From: Pseudobdellovibrio sp031428275
GTDB lineage: Bacteria; Bdellovibrionota; Bdellovibrionia; Bdellovibrionales; Bdellovibrionaceae
Assembly (NCBI GenBank): GCA_031428275.1
Contig: JANPPC010000018.1
Span: 1 to 64,000 of the forward strand
Length of the DNA: 64,000 nucleotides
Direction: 5' to 3'
In this document: positions 7,488 to 16,252 of the stretch, one piece after another
Layout: every line of letters begins with the position of its first letter
Position numbering within the stretch: position 1 is the first letter of the stretch
The notes under the pieces: generated by a model
The model's database searches: none
The model's input: the letters and a program-made list of their open reading frames with translations, nothing else
What the model was told of the DNA's origin: nothing
Program-made: the position numbers and the translations under genes

Positions 7488-10400
7488 TTAAGTGTTCCTT
7501 CTCTTCGCAACCATGATCAGTGTGTTAATGATCTCGTTCATCGTGTCCGAGGTCAAATTTAACCCGTGCCGTCCCTTCAGGGCATAAAGCAGATCCTCGA
7601 GGTCAATCGCCATTTTGTTTTGCACATCACGATTGCCTGACCAATCACGGATTTTGTGTTTTTCGATGGCCTCATGAATCTTCAATGCAGTATCGGCCAT
7701 AACCTCGTCTGCATCAGCAATCTCAAGACCAAGCTCTTGTCTCAATACACCGTAATAGGCTTTCGCATCGTCTGAGTTTCGGATGCTGGCCGGATAATCG
7801 GACTTATTCTTCCCTCGCATGGTTTCCATCGCTTCAGTCACCTTCGCCAAATACTGAGCATCAGAGAGTCGCTTGGCACGATGTGCTTTGATCGCTTCAT
7901 CAATCATTTCAGATAATTTTTTATAAAGAGCAGGATCTTCCTCAAACTTTTCTGAGATGGATCTTTTTAAGCGAGACGCAATGGTGTCGGCTTTGGCTGC
8001 TTCATTGTCGATACCATCCAACTCTTTTTGAAACTCGGCCTCATCAAATACATTTGCCTGTTGGATAATGATTCTTACTTTATCGGCTTCAATATATTTG
8101 TTCACCATATTGCGAATCTGTTTCTCGTAAGACGAATAATCTACGGTTTCGCCGTACCGTTGCTTTACTGCCGCACGAAGCTCGATAAACATTTTAAGAT
8201 CCCGTTGATACATATTTTTAGTCTCAGCCGGGGTTTCGTCTTGGTATTTGGCATTTCCGTTGGCGATTCGCAGAGTATTAGAAAAAGCTGTAAGTCTTTT
8301 GTAGAATTCTTGTCTGCGATCAATCGGCTCAAGATGTCGCTGTAAGCTCTCAGTGTCAGACTTATTTTGAACTTCTTTAAAAATCTCCCACGCATTGGTG
8401 TGTCGTTGAGAGAGTTCCTTAATTTCAAGCTCAGTGTTAACGATGGTGCCTTCGATGTCTTCTTTATCAAAGCCCTCGTTCTCCAAAGCGGCATAGGTGT
8501 CGATGGCCTCGTTCAATTCACCGAAGATCCCACGATAGTCGATCACCAATCCGTGACTCTTTCCTTCAAAGACACGGTTTACACGGGCTATCGCTTGCAG
8601 AATGTTATGCTCTTTAAGTCGCTTATCCACATAAAGAACCGAGTTCTTAGGAGCATCAAAGCCTGTTAATAGTTTATCGACCACTATCAGGATTTCTGGC
8701 TCGTCCGATTTTTTAAAGGCATTAATGACCTTTTCGTTATATTTTTCTTCAGAGCCATATTGCGCCATCATGCTTTTCCAGAAAGCTTGAACCTCTGGAA
8801 TATTGGATTCATCTAAATCCCTATGGTCTTCACGAGTATCGGGGCCAGAGATAATAACCTCGGCTTTAATTTCGCCGAAACTATCAAAGAACTTTTTGTA
8901 ACGAATGGCATTTTCTTTACTGGAGCAGGCAAGTTGCCCCTTGAAGCCAGTATCTTTAAAGTTCGCCTTAAAGTGTTCTTGAATATCGAAAGCGATTTCT
9001 TCAAGTCTCTGGTCGGCTTTTAGGATTTCTTCTTCTCGGTGGAACTTCTTTTTTAGATCGGCTTTCTGTTGGTCAGTTAAACCTTGGGTGATTCGCTCGA
9101 ACCACTTGTCGATCTGCTCTTTATTGCCACGAAGCTCGCTCATACGACCTTCGTATAAGAGCGGCACAACGGCACCGTCCTTCACAGCTTGGTTCATTGT
9201 GTATTTATGAATAAATCCACCGAACTTCTGCGCTGTTGTTTTTTCTTTCTTTAAAAGCGGTGTCCCCGTGAAACCTATATAACAAGCATTCGGGAGCATA
9301 TTCACCATTTTGGCGTGGCTGATCCCGTATTGCGAACGATGGCTTTCGTCGACCAATACAAAAACATTATGACTTAGGACTTTAAGATCTTTCTTTTTAC
9401 TGGCCGACTCAAATTTATCAATGATCGTCGTGATGATGGATTTCTTTTCTTCCTCGATCAGGTCAATCAAGTTCTGACCAGAGCTGGCCTTAGCAAGTTC
9501 GGCTTCTTTACCGCAGGCAAGAAAGGTCTTATAAATTTGGTCATCCAAATCCACACGGTCCGTGACTAATACAATTCGTGGATTCGTAATTCTCTCATCA
9601 AGAGCTAGGGCCTTCGCCATCATCACCATAGTCAGCGACTTACCAGAACCAGTAGTATGCCAAATCACTCCACCTTGCCGCTTTTGATCGCCACGAACTT
9701 TCGTGACTCGCTTAAGGGTTTCTTTGATGGCGAAATACTGTTGATAGCGGCTGACCTTCTTTTCTTTGTTGTCGAATACGATGAACTGATAAATTAGCTC
9801 CATCAACCGCTCTGGCCGTAGCAATGAATGAATAGCCTGGTCCTGCGCCGACGGTAGGCGATGACCATCACTCCAAAGCCCTTCCATTATTTTTTGAATA
9901 TGCGGCTCTCTCTCCGAAAAGATCTTGGTTTTATCTGCAGTGCTCAAGGGCTTGTTAATGAGAGTCGAAAGTTCGCTGTCTTGAGTCTTTACATCTTCTT
10001 CTTTCCACACGGCCCAAAACTCTTCCGAGGTCCCAGTGGTTCCGTATTTTGCTTTATTCTGAGCAAGGCTTAAAAGAATTTGCGAGAAGGTAAACAGTTC
10101 CGGAATCTCGTCAGTCTTTTGATTGCGAAGGCACTGACTGATCCCTTCTTTAACTGCATCGTCGCTCAGCCCCGGTTTTTTGCATTCAATTACCACCAAA
10201 GGAATACCGTTCACGAACAACACAATATCGGGCCGTCGGGTTTGGTGCGAGTTTCTTTTCTCGACCTCGTATTCATCGGTGACATGAAAGATGTTTTTGT
10301 GCGGCTCTTTCCAATTTATGTATTGAAGCGAATAACTGCGAGTCGTGTTATCAATGTTCTGCTCAAGGCTTTTACCTAAGGTCAGAAGGTCATAAATCCG

Positions 10401-10682
10401 CTCGTTATTTGATAGAAGTGAGTCGAAAGGAATATTAGAGATCGAGGCAACAGCTTCTTTGATATTCTCACGACTAAAAGGAACGGCTCCGCTTTTTGCA
10501 TTGATGGAGTTATTCTCGGAAAGCCATTTCTCAAGCACCGATTCGAGAACGACCTTACTTCGTTTACTGTCACGAAGTTTGAGCGTTTCGGAAGGAGCCA
10601 AGTATTGATAGCCAAGGTTTACAAGCAAATGAATAGCAGGGATGTGGGAGACCAAGTCCTCGGTGTGTTTTGCTATGGCCAT
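7488..10682 (-). CDS. hsdR: Type I restriction enzyme, R (endonuclease/translocase) subunit
   Basis: The motor and nuclease subunit of a type I restriction-modification complex: it moves along DNA using ATP and cuts unmodified DNA. The 1064 residues contain, in order, a PD-(D/E)xK nuclease core (RPDIVLFVNGIPLVVIECKK, near residues 150-170), Walker A (TTGSGKS, near 340) and Walker B with DESH (near 450). Further helicase motifs follow (GFTGTPL near 475, later VDKLLTGFDAP and QAIARVNR) and a C-terminal helical domain that contacts HsdM. Length is normal for the family, and no break is seen. It lies two bases after a small membrane protein gene in the hsd operon. Confidence 0.95.
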   Translation of the reverse strand: MAIAKHTEDLVSHIPAIHLLVNLGYQYLAPSETLKLRDSKRSKVVLESVLEKWLSENNSINAKSGAVPFSRENIKEAVASISNIPFDSLLSNNERIYDLLTLGKSLEQNIDNTTRSYSLQYINWKEPHKNIFHVTDEYEVEKRNSHQTRRPDIVLFVNGIPLVVIECKKPGLSDDAVKEGISQCLRNQKTDEIPELFTFSQILLSLAQNKAKYGTTGTSEEFWAVWKEEDVKTQDSELSTLINKPLSTADKTKIFSEREPHIQKIMEGLWSDGHRLPSAQDQAIHSLLRPERLMELIYQFIVFDNKEKKVSRYQQYFAIKETLKRVTKVRGDQKRQGGVIWHTTGSGKSLTMVMMAKALALDERITNPRIVLVTDRVDLDDQIYKTFLACGKEAELAKASSGQNLIDLIEEEKKSIITTIIDKFESASKKKDLKVLSHNVFVLVDESHRSQYGISHAKMVNMLPNACYIGFTGTPLLKKEKTTAQKFGGFIHKYTMNQAVKDGAVVPLLYEGRMSELRGNKEQIDKWFERITQGLTDQQKADLKKKFHREEEILKADQRLEEIAFDIQEHFKANFKDTGFKGQLACSSKENAIRYKKFFDSFGEIKAEVIISGPDTREDHRDLDESNIPEVQAFWKSMMAQYGSEEKYNEKVINAFKKSDEPEILIVVDKLLTGFDAPKNSVLYVDKRLKEHNILQAIARVNRVFEGKSHGLVIDYRGIFGELNEAIDTYAALENEGFDKEDIEGTIVNTELEIKELSQRHTNAWEIFKEVQNKSDTESLQRHLEPIDRRQEFYKRLTAFSNTLRIANGNAKYQDETPAETKNMYQRDLKMFIELRAAVKQRYGETVDYSSYEKQIRNMVNKYIEADKVRIIIQQANVFDEAEFQKELDGIDNEAAKADTIASRLKRSISEKFEEDPALYKKLSEMIDEAIKAHRAKRLSDAQYLAKVTEAMETMRGKNKSDYPASIRNSDDAKAYYGVLRQELGLEIADADEVMADTALKIHEAIEKHKIRDWSGNRDVQNKMAIDLEDLLYALKGRHGLNLTSDTMNEIINTLIMVAKRRNT

Positions 10683-10684
10683 AT

Positions 10685-11206
10685 CTATTTCCTTCCTTGG
10701 CCCGTGAGGATGTACTTGCCCCCAAGGTTCGATGTGTCTATCTCGATAAATTCAAAGCTGTTGTCGTAATACATGACTTCAAAGCGGCATTGATTCCCTT
10801 GAAGGACGATCTCGACGAAGCTCAGTTGATTAGGCTGCAGAATTAAATCGGTAATTTCTTGATTTGAATGCCTGAGACCGATGCGGGCTTTTTTGTCTTC
10901 AACGATTCTGTGTGCAGACAGCTCAGTGGCTTGACCTTGTTTTTCTGGACCGAATAAGACACGCAACGTTCGGATTGGCAAAGGTGAGCCGCCGATATTA
11001 ACTAAGGTGAAGGTGCCGATGGTTTTCCCGTCAGCGATACTATGGCGATTGTACCAAATATGGACGAGGGGCCTTTTCGCTTTCTCCACAGACGTCTGTA
11101 GATCGTAGAGTTTTTGAGAAACCCGCCACACGAAATAGGCGACCCCTGTTGATACAACAGTCGCTATCGCCGTGACCCACGCTGACCAGTCAATTGAGCA
11201 ACTCAT
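10685..11206 (-). CDS. Small membrane-anchored protein inside the hsd operon
   Basis: A 173-residue protein with a single N-terminal membrane helix (about residues 8-28, WVTAIATVVSTGVAYFVW), then a coiled-coil stretch and a beta-rich soluble domain of about 110 residues. It does not belong to the known Hsd subunits. Its start overlaps the hsdS stop by four bases and its stop lies two bases before hsdR, so it is made from the same message. It is possibly a defence accessory or membrane tether. Proteins of this general type are sometimes seen near restriction genes, but I cannot name the family. Confidence 0.6.
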   Translation of the reverse strand: MSCSIDWSAWVTAIATVVSTGVAYFVWRVSQKLYDLQTSVEKAKRPLVHIWYNRHSIADGKTIGTFTLVNIGGSPLPIRTLRVLFGPEKQGQATELSAHRIVEDKKARIGLRHSNQEITDLILQPNQLSFVEIVLQGNQCRFEVMYYDNSFEFIEIDTSNLGGKYILTGQGRK

Positions 11207-12384
11207 ACTTTAACTCTTTTCTTTCCAGTGAGGAGTTGCTGCATTAGCCCCTGTTTTTGGATTTTAAGCTCGTTACAGTAAGTTGCGAGTAGAGACAGAT
11301 ACTTTTCGTAGCCACACCATAATGTAGCAATTCTCTTACTATTGACTTCAGATGGAGCGGGAACCTGAAGTTCCCAAAAGATCTCCATATCAATTTGTTT
11401 GCCATCACGAATTCCTATGATGGCAGGGGCCAGCGCAGTTAGGAAAGCTGATGACTTGAAGTAGAATTTATAAAACTCTCTATTTAAACTCTTGCTCGGC
11501 CTAAGAACGGTATATGCAGGACTAATCAAGCCATCCAAGTATGAATACTCGATTCCCCCCTCAAATGAACGAAGACTTAAAACATAGTCGCCAGCCCGTA
11601 CTATTTTGTAGTTGCTCGTATCATCGGAGATTGTTTTAATCTTTCTTCCTGATTCGGAGCGAAGAATTACTCCTTTTTTTTGAGTGACAGAAAGTACTGG
11701 AAGTTGCTTCCCAGCCGATTTACCCCTCTCGGATACGACTCCAAAAAGATCCGAGATGGCTGCTGTCTTATTTTTACCAAGGGTATGTATCTGGCGATTC
11801 ACTATGCCTTTTAACTTTAAATCAACATTAAGAATCAGAGTCTTAGTATTCTCAATCGCCCGATCCCAAGTGGAAAGGATCTTGGTGATTTTTTCTTGTT
11901 CGCTCTTGGACGGTATTTGCAAATGAACATCCGAAAGATCGCCTTGACCGATGTTTGCTCGGATTGATCCTTGTCCTCTTTTGATTATTTCTTTGCGGAC
12001 TCGACTCGACAAAAAACAGTATTTGCAAAACTCTTGATCGAGATCTTTTCCTGTTGGCCTTGCTCGTATGACAAAGCCACCAAAGGTGACGGGCTCATCA
12101 TCAAGATACACTGCCGTCAGTCCGATCTCTTCAGATGTTTCTGATGTTCTATTAAAAAGGACATCGCCTTTGACGACAGAATAAAGAGCAAACTCATCCT
12201 CAGACATATCAACCTGGCCGGGAATGTCTTTTTCGTGGAGACAATGGTTATTGATCACCTCCATCACATTGATAAACTTTTTACCCCTACCGTACATTGT
12301 CTTGTCGGCATTAAATCCGTTTTTAAACTCAAAAAGTTTGCCGAGCGATTGAGTGGACCAGCCGTCTGGAAGTTTATGACTCAT
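11203..12384 (-). CDS. hsdS: Type I restriction enzyme, S (specificity) subunit
   Basis: The DNA-recognition subunit, 393 residues. Two variable target recognition domains (about residues 1-150 and 200-340) each end in the conserved helical segment: first KSEQEKITKILSTWDRAIENTK, later VNSKRIATLWCGYEKYLSLLATYCNELKIQKQGLMQQLLTGK. The chosen ATG has AAGGAG seven bases upstream and overlaps the hsdM stop by 11 bases. The sequence motif it recognises is bipartite and cannot be predicted by eye. A half-size S protein is encoded upstream of hsdM. Confidence 0.92.
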   Translation of the reverse strand: MSHKLPDGWSTQSLGKLFEFKNGFNADKTMYGRGKKFINVMEVINNHCLHEKDIPGQVDMSEDEFALYSVVKGDVLFNRTSETSEEIGLTAVYLDDEPVTFGGFVIRARPTGKDLDQEFCKYCFLSSRVRKEIIKRGQGSIRANIGQGDLSDVHLQIPSKSEQEKITKILSTWDRAIENTKTLILNVDLKLKGIVNRQIHTLGKNKTAAISDLFGVVSERGKSAGKQLPVLSVTQKKGVILRSESGRKIKTISDDTSNYKIVRAGDYVLSLRSFEGGIEYSYLDGLISPAYTVLRPSKSLNREFYKFYFKSSAFLTALAPAIIGIRDGKQIDMEIFWELQVPAPSEVNSKRIATLWCGYEKYLSLLATYCNELKIQKQGLMQQLLTGKKRVKV

Positions 12385-13891
12385 ACCCAAGCTCCTTCAA
12401 AAAACCCTTCATCTGAACTTGGACTGTAGTTAGCTCTTTCTCTAGTTGGTTGATTTCTTTTTGAACGGCATTAATGTCAATTTCAGCTTCTTCCTCAAAA
12501 GTATCCACATAGCGAGGAATGTTGAGGTTGTAGTCGTTCTCGACGATCTCTTTCCTTTTGGCCTTGTAAGCATATCTATCGATGGACTCGCGGGCCCTGT
12601 AGGTTTTAACGATCTTTTCAATATCTTGCGGTCGTAGAGTGTTTTGATTTTTTCCGTCTTGGAATTCACGGCTGGCATCAATGAATAGAACCGACTCGTC
12701 TTTTTTCTTTTTCTTAAAAATCAAGATCGCAGCAGGGATCCCTGTACCAAAGAAAAGGTTTGATGGCAGCCCGATTACTGCATCCAAAAGATTGTCGCCG
12801 ATGAGCGACTGTCTGATTTTTCCCTCTGCAGCTCCACGGAACAAAACTCCATGCGGAACAACTACACCGACCCGACCAGAGTCTTCGGTGATGGTTTCCA
12901 CCATGTGGGAAATAAAAGCGAAGTCGCCCTTGGTTTTTGGGGGCAGTCCGCGATGGAAGCGATTGTATGCATCTGCCGATGCCTCTTCATAACCCCACTT
13001 CTCAAGTGAGAACGGAGGATTGGCCACCACCACTTCAAACTTCATTGTGGAGTTTTTCTCGATTAGTTTTGGATTTCGGATAGTGTCGCCCCACTCAATG
13101 CGGGCATTGTCTACCCCATGCAGAAACATGTTCATCTTAGCAAGAGCATAGGTTTGGCCATTGACCTCTTGCCCGTACAGATAAAAGTCGTTGATGTCTT
13201 TTTTAAGTAATTGATTCGCGCACTTGATAAGAAGTGAGCCAGAACCGCAAGCTGGATCGCAAATGCGGTCACCCTTCTTTGGATCAATCAGTTCAGCGAT
13301 TAGCTCTGATACTTCGGCGGGGGTGTAGAACTCTCCGGCCTTTTGACCACCACCAGCCGCAAATTTACCGATTAGATATTCGTACGCATTCCCAATAACA
13401 TCGAGGTTTCCGATGCGACTTGGACGGAGGTTCAATTTTGGATTGTTGAAATCTTCCAGCAGTGATTTCAGTCTTGTATTGCGATCCTTCGTTTGTCCTA
13501 GCATTGCTTCACTGTTGAAGTCGATATTGCGGAACACACCACTGAGTTTTTCTTTGTTGGTGTCTTCAATTTTTTCCAGGGCTACATTGATGATTTCACC
13601 GATGTTGGCCGCATTTCTTTGTTCGTAGAGGTCTTTGAAGTGACACTTATTGGGTAGAATGAACCTCTCCTTTTTAAGACGGCTCTGGATTCGCTCTTTG
13701 TCACCTTTGTATTGTTTGTCGAATTCTTCGTACTTTTCTTCCCATGTGTCCGAGATGTATTTGAGGAACAACATCGGGAGCAGATAGTTCATGTAGGTGG
13801 CGGAATTTAGAATCCCACGAAAGGTATCGCAGGCTTGCCAGAGTACCTGGTTGATTTCGTCTTGATTTATTTTGTTTTCTTTGTTGCTCAT
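12374..13891 (-). CDS. hsdM: Type I restriction enzyme, M (methylase) subunit
   Basis: The adenine-N6 methyltransferase subunit (505 residues, normal length). It has an N-terminal helical HsdM_N region (residues 10-130), an AdoMet-binding motif I (DPACGSGSLL, near residue 217) and catalytic NPPF (near residue 305). The C-terminal helix (INQLEKELTTVQVQMKGFLKEL) would pack against the S subunit's conserved helices. The ATG with AAGGG upstream was preferred over a GTG six codons earlier. Together with hsdS and hsdR it can form a complete R2M2S complex. Confidence 0.95.
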   Translation of the reverse strand: MSNKENKINQDEINQVLWQACDTFRGILNSATYMNYLLPMLFLKYISDTWEEKYEEFDKQYKGDKERIQSRLKKERFILPNKCHFKDLYEQRNAANIGEIINVALEKIEDTNKEKLSGVFRNIDFNSEAMLGQTKDRNTRLKSLLEDFNNPKLNLRPSRIGNLDVIGNAYEYLIGKFAAGGGQKAGEFYTPAEVSELIAELIDPKKGDRICDPACGSGSLLIKCANQLLKKDINDFYLYGQEVNGQTYALAKMNMFLHGVDNARIEWGDTIRNPKLIEKNSTMKFEVVVANPPFSLEKWGYEEASADAYNRFHRGLPPKTKGDFAFISHMVETITEDSGRVGVVVPHGVLFRGAAEGKIRQSLIGDNLLDAVIGLPSNLFFGTGIPAAILIFKKKKKDESVLFIDASREFQDGKNQNTLRPQDIEKIVKTYRARESIDRYAYKAKRKEIVENDYNLNIPRYVDTFEEEAEIDINAVQKEINQLEKELTTVQVQMKGFLKELGYES

Positions 13892-13901
13892 ATTTTCCCT
13901 T

Positions 13902-14483
13902 TTATTCACTATATTTGGTTAAAACCGCATCGATGAAAGACCGCCGTTTTTCTACGAGGGTTTCCATGATTTCTTTTTCCCGATTTGCGGCTTGAATTAG
14001 TTTGATGAAGCGATCTTGTTCTTGAAGCGGTGGCAGCATAACTTCCATCTCACTCAAGACCCCCTTGGGGATATTGAGGACGGAACTGCCCATCGCATTC
14101 AGTTTAAAATACTTTCCGCCGTGGAGTTCGGAGTTGATGAACCAATGAAGGTACTCAACTCGGATCAAATCCTTATTAACCGATAGGATATTAAAAGTCG
14201 GTGACGCCACAAGGTTGGCCAAGTCGACGTTGACGAGTACGCTGTAAGGTAGCGAGCCACGGAATACCCGTGACACGAACAGGAGATCGCCTTTTTTGAT
14301 CAAGCGAGGCCCCGTTCGGCCCTTTAAATTGATTTTGTAGAGGGTATCAGCCTTGACACCTGAATCCCGGGCAACATCTTTCATTTGGACGATGAAATAC
14401 TCCCCGGAGGGGGTGTTTTCTATTTTGTCCCGGATCGGCTGGCCAAGGTAAATGTCTGTAACTTCAGATAGTTTTCTAATCAT
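13902..14483 (-). CDS. Half-size specificity-like protein (single recognition domain)
   Basis: A 193-residue protein equal to half an HsdS: one target recognition domain (about residues 1-145) followed by one conserved helix (LPPLQEQDRFIKLIQAANREKE). It is the first gene of the hsd operon, ten bases before hsdM. Half-S proteins can dimerise to recognise a palindromic bipartite site, or can modulate the full S subunit. No remnant of a second half is visible, so this looks like a deliberate short form and not a truncation. The proposed function is an inference from the family. Confidence 0.75.
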   Translation of the reverse strand: MIRKLSEVTDIYLGQPIRDKIENTPSGEYFIVQMKDVARDSGVKADTLYKINLKGRTGPRLIKKGDLLFVSRVFRGSLPYSVLVNVDLANLVASPTFNILSVNKDLIRVEYLHWFINSELHGGKYFKLNAMGSSVLNIPKGVLSEMEVMLPPLQEQDRFIKLIQAANREKEIMETLVEKRRSFIDAVLTKYSE

Positions 14484-14495
14484 TAGTCTTTCCTT

Positions 14496-14548
14496 GCGGT
14501 AATTAGATTACTGCGATATTATTATGTCAACAGTAATTCAATTATTGC
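14496..14548. promoter_or_regulatory. Two matching dyads in the divergent hsd promoter region
   Basis: GCGGTAATTAGATTACTGC (14496-14514) and ACAGTAATTCAATTATTGC (14530-14548) share the pattern GTAATTnnATTAnTG and are 34 bases apart centre to centre, about three helical turns. They occupy the 98-base gap between the leftward hsd operon and the rightward membrane-protein gene, so they are well placed as operators for a repressor that controls both. No controller (C-protein) gene is visible next to them. Confidence 0.6.
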
Positions 14549-14581
14549 AAAAAAATACTTACCTGCGGGTGTGGAGGTTTA

Positions 14582-15592
14582 ATGGCGACGAAGGAACAGG
14601 CGGAGAGCCTTAAAGATTTAATTACGAAGGCTCTGGAGTTTTATAACGACAACTTACTATCTCGGTCAGAGTGGGGTGCGATCAATTTCAACGGCGCATC
14701 TAACGATCTTGATCGAGCAAAAAACATCCTCAGTTATTTAAAAATCCTGCCGCTTGAGTCGCTTCCGGACAATGCCATCAACCAAATCACCCAAGGGATC
14801 AATGGGGTCACTCCGATTCTTGATCAAATCAGTAAATTCAGCATCACCAATGGCAACCCAACTGGCACAAGAGACGGAATCCAAAACAGCCTACATGGGC
14901 AGGTCGATAATTTTTATTCTCAAACCGCTAACTGGATACCGTTCCTTGCATATCAAAAGGGTGACGTAGCCGAGAACATCAAAAAGCTGACGGACACACT
15001 TAACCAAGCACAACAACTTATTGAGCAAACAAAAGCCGAAATAAATGAAGATAAGTCTGAGATCGACAGAATTATCGTCGCAACTAGAGAAGCATCTGCA
15101 TCAGCAGGCGCTGCGGTTTTCACTAAAGACTTTGAAAATGAGTCCGATGCCCAGGAAAAATCTGCTAGGAAATGGCTCATAGCCACTGGCGTTGGAGTTC
15201 TTTTAACAATGGGTGCTGCTTTAGCGATGTGGTTTCATGCCGAGTCGGGTGCAGCTGCGGGGCTTTCAAATTCGCAAGTCGTTCAAACAGTTGCTGCTAA
15301 ACTTGTTATTCTTACGATGTTTGTTACTGGAACCATGTGGCTTGGTCGCCAGTATAAGGCACTAAAACATTTGGCAACTATTAATCGTCACCGATCATTA
15401 AGCTTAAGAACCCTAAAAGCATTCTCGGCAGCTGCAAGCGATGAACAAACTAAAAATGCTGTCTTAATGGAAGTAACAAGGGCCGTATTCCAAGCCAGCC
15501 AAACTGGATATTTGGACGGACACTCGGGCGATGAATCTCCTACAAAAATTATTGAAATCGCCAAAGTTCTAACTGGCAAGACTCAAACATAA
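14582..15592 (+). CDS. Two-helix membrane protein divergent from the hsd operon
   Basis: A 336-residue protein. Residues about 1-190 are helical and soluble, with coiled-coil character in 125-175. Two membrane helices follow (near 199-217 and 234-252), then a cytoplasmic tail that includes ATINRHRSLSLRTLKAFSAAASDEQTKNAV and ends with QTGYL. That Arg/His-Arg helical tail recurs in a family of membrane proteins often found beside restriction systems on mobile elements. The ATG has GGAGG five bases upstream. It probably senses stress or DNA invasion at the membrane, but this is not established. Confidence 0.6.
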   Translation: MATKEQAESLKDLITKALEFYNDNLLSRSEWGAINFNGASNDLDRAKNILSYLKILPLESLPDNAINQITQGINGVTPILDQISKFSITNGNPTGTRDGIQNSLHGQVDNFYSQTANWIPFLAYQKGDVAENIKKLTDTLNQAQQLIEQTKAEINEDKSEIDRIIVATREASASAGAAVFTKDFENESDAQEKSARKWLIATGVGVLLTMGAALAMWFHAESGAAAGLSNSQVVQTVAAKLVILTMFVTGTMWLGRQYKALKHLATINRHRSLSLRTLKAFSAAASDEQTKNAVLMEVTRAVFQASQTGYLDGHSGDESPTKIIEIAKVLTGKTQT

Positions 15593-15658
15593 GTAAGGCG
15601 CATGATTGAAGATTAGGAGCACAATTGGGAATTCGCCCGCAATTTTAAAAGACTTCGC

Positions 15659-16189
15659 CTAGCAGTCATTAATTCGATCATGCCGCCAAGTCCTCCCGTT
15701 CACGATGTAGCTGACTGTGGCCTTCGCAAGTTTATACTTCTCTCGCAGGTCACGATTGGTCGCACCCGCAACATACTCGGCCCGCATTTTTTCGGCAATG
15801 GCTTGATCAATTTTCTTTCTTGGCTTCATGGGAATGTGTCCCAACACCCGCCAACAGTGGAGCATATTTTCTGAATGGGTGATGAGTTCAAGGTTCGGCG
15901 GAGTATTGTTCCGCTTATCACCATCGATGTGGTTGACCGCATAATCCTCACGAAGAGGACCGTGAAACTTGCGATAAATCACTCGGTGGATGCACAGGTG
16001 CTTCCGCTGATACTTGATCGACAGGTGACCAGACTCAGAGACAACAAAGGCCAGTTGCCGCCATTTATCCGTTAAACTTTGTTTTCCCGTTCGACAAATG
16101 GTGGTCAACACTGTGCCATCAGTACGGATCTCGTAGCGGGGATCGCAGACCAGTCGCTCAATATAAATATCGTTGATCGCAAATTTCAT
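15659..16189 (-). CDS. HNH homing-type endonuclease
   Basis: A 176-residue protein with an HNH_3-like core: HRVIYRKFHG, then NHIDGDKRNNTPPNLELITHSENMLH (residues about 90-115), in which the conserved Asn-His, Asp and Asn-Leu-Glu positions are seen. The C-terminal 45 residues form a helix-turn-helix (NRDLREKYKLAKATVSYIVNGRTWRHD) common in HNH homing endonucleases and phage HNH proteins. It would cut or nick DNA for its own spread. It lies just behind the integrase, fitting a mobile-element cargo. The ATG at 16189 is chosen; a GTG two codons earlier is possible. Confidence 0.8.
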   Translation of the reverse strand: MKFAINDIYIERLVCDPRYEIRTDGTVLTTICRTGKQSLTDKWRQLAFVVSESGHLSIKYQRKHLCIHRVIYRKFHGPLREDYAVNHIDGDKRNNTPPNLELITHSENMLHCWRVLGHIPMKPRKKIDQAIAEKMRAEYVAGATNRDLREKYKLAKATVSYIVNGRTWRHDRINDC

Positions 16190-16252
16190 ACACACGATCA
16201 GCCGCGAGTTGACCGAAAGATCAACTCGATTCGACCGTTGCTCTGCAACGAC

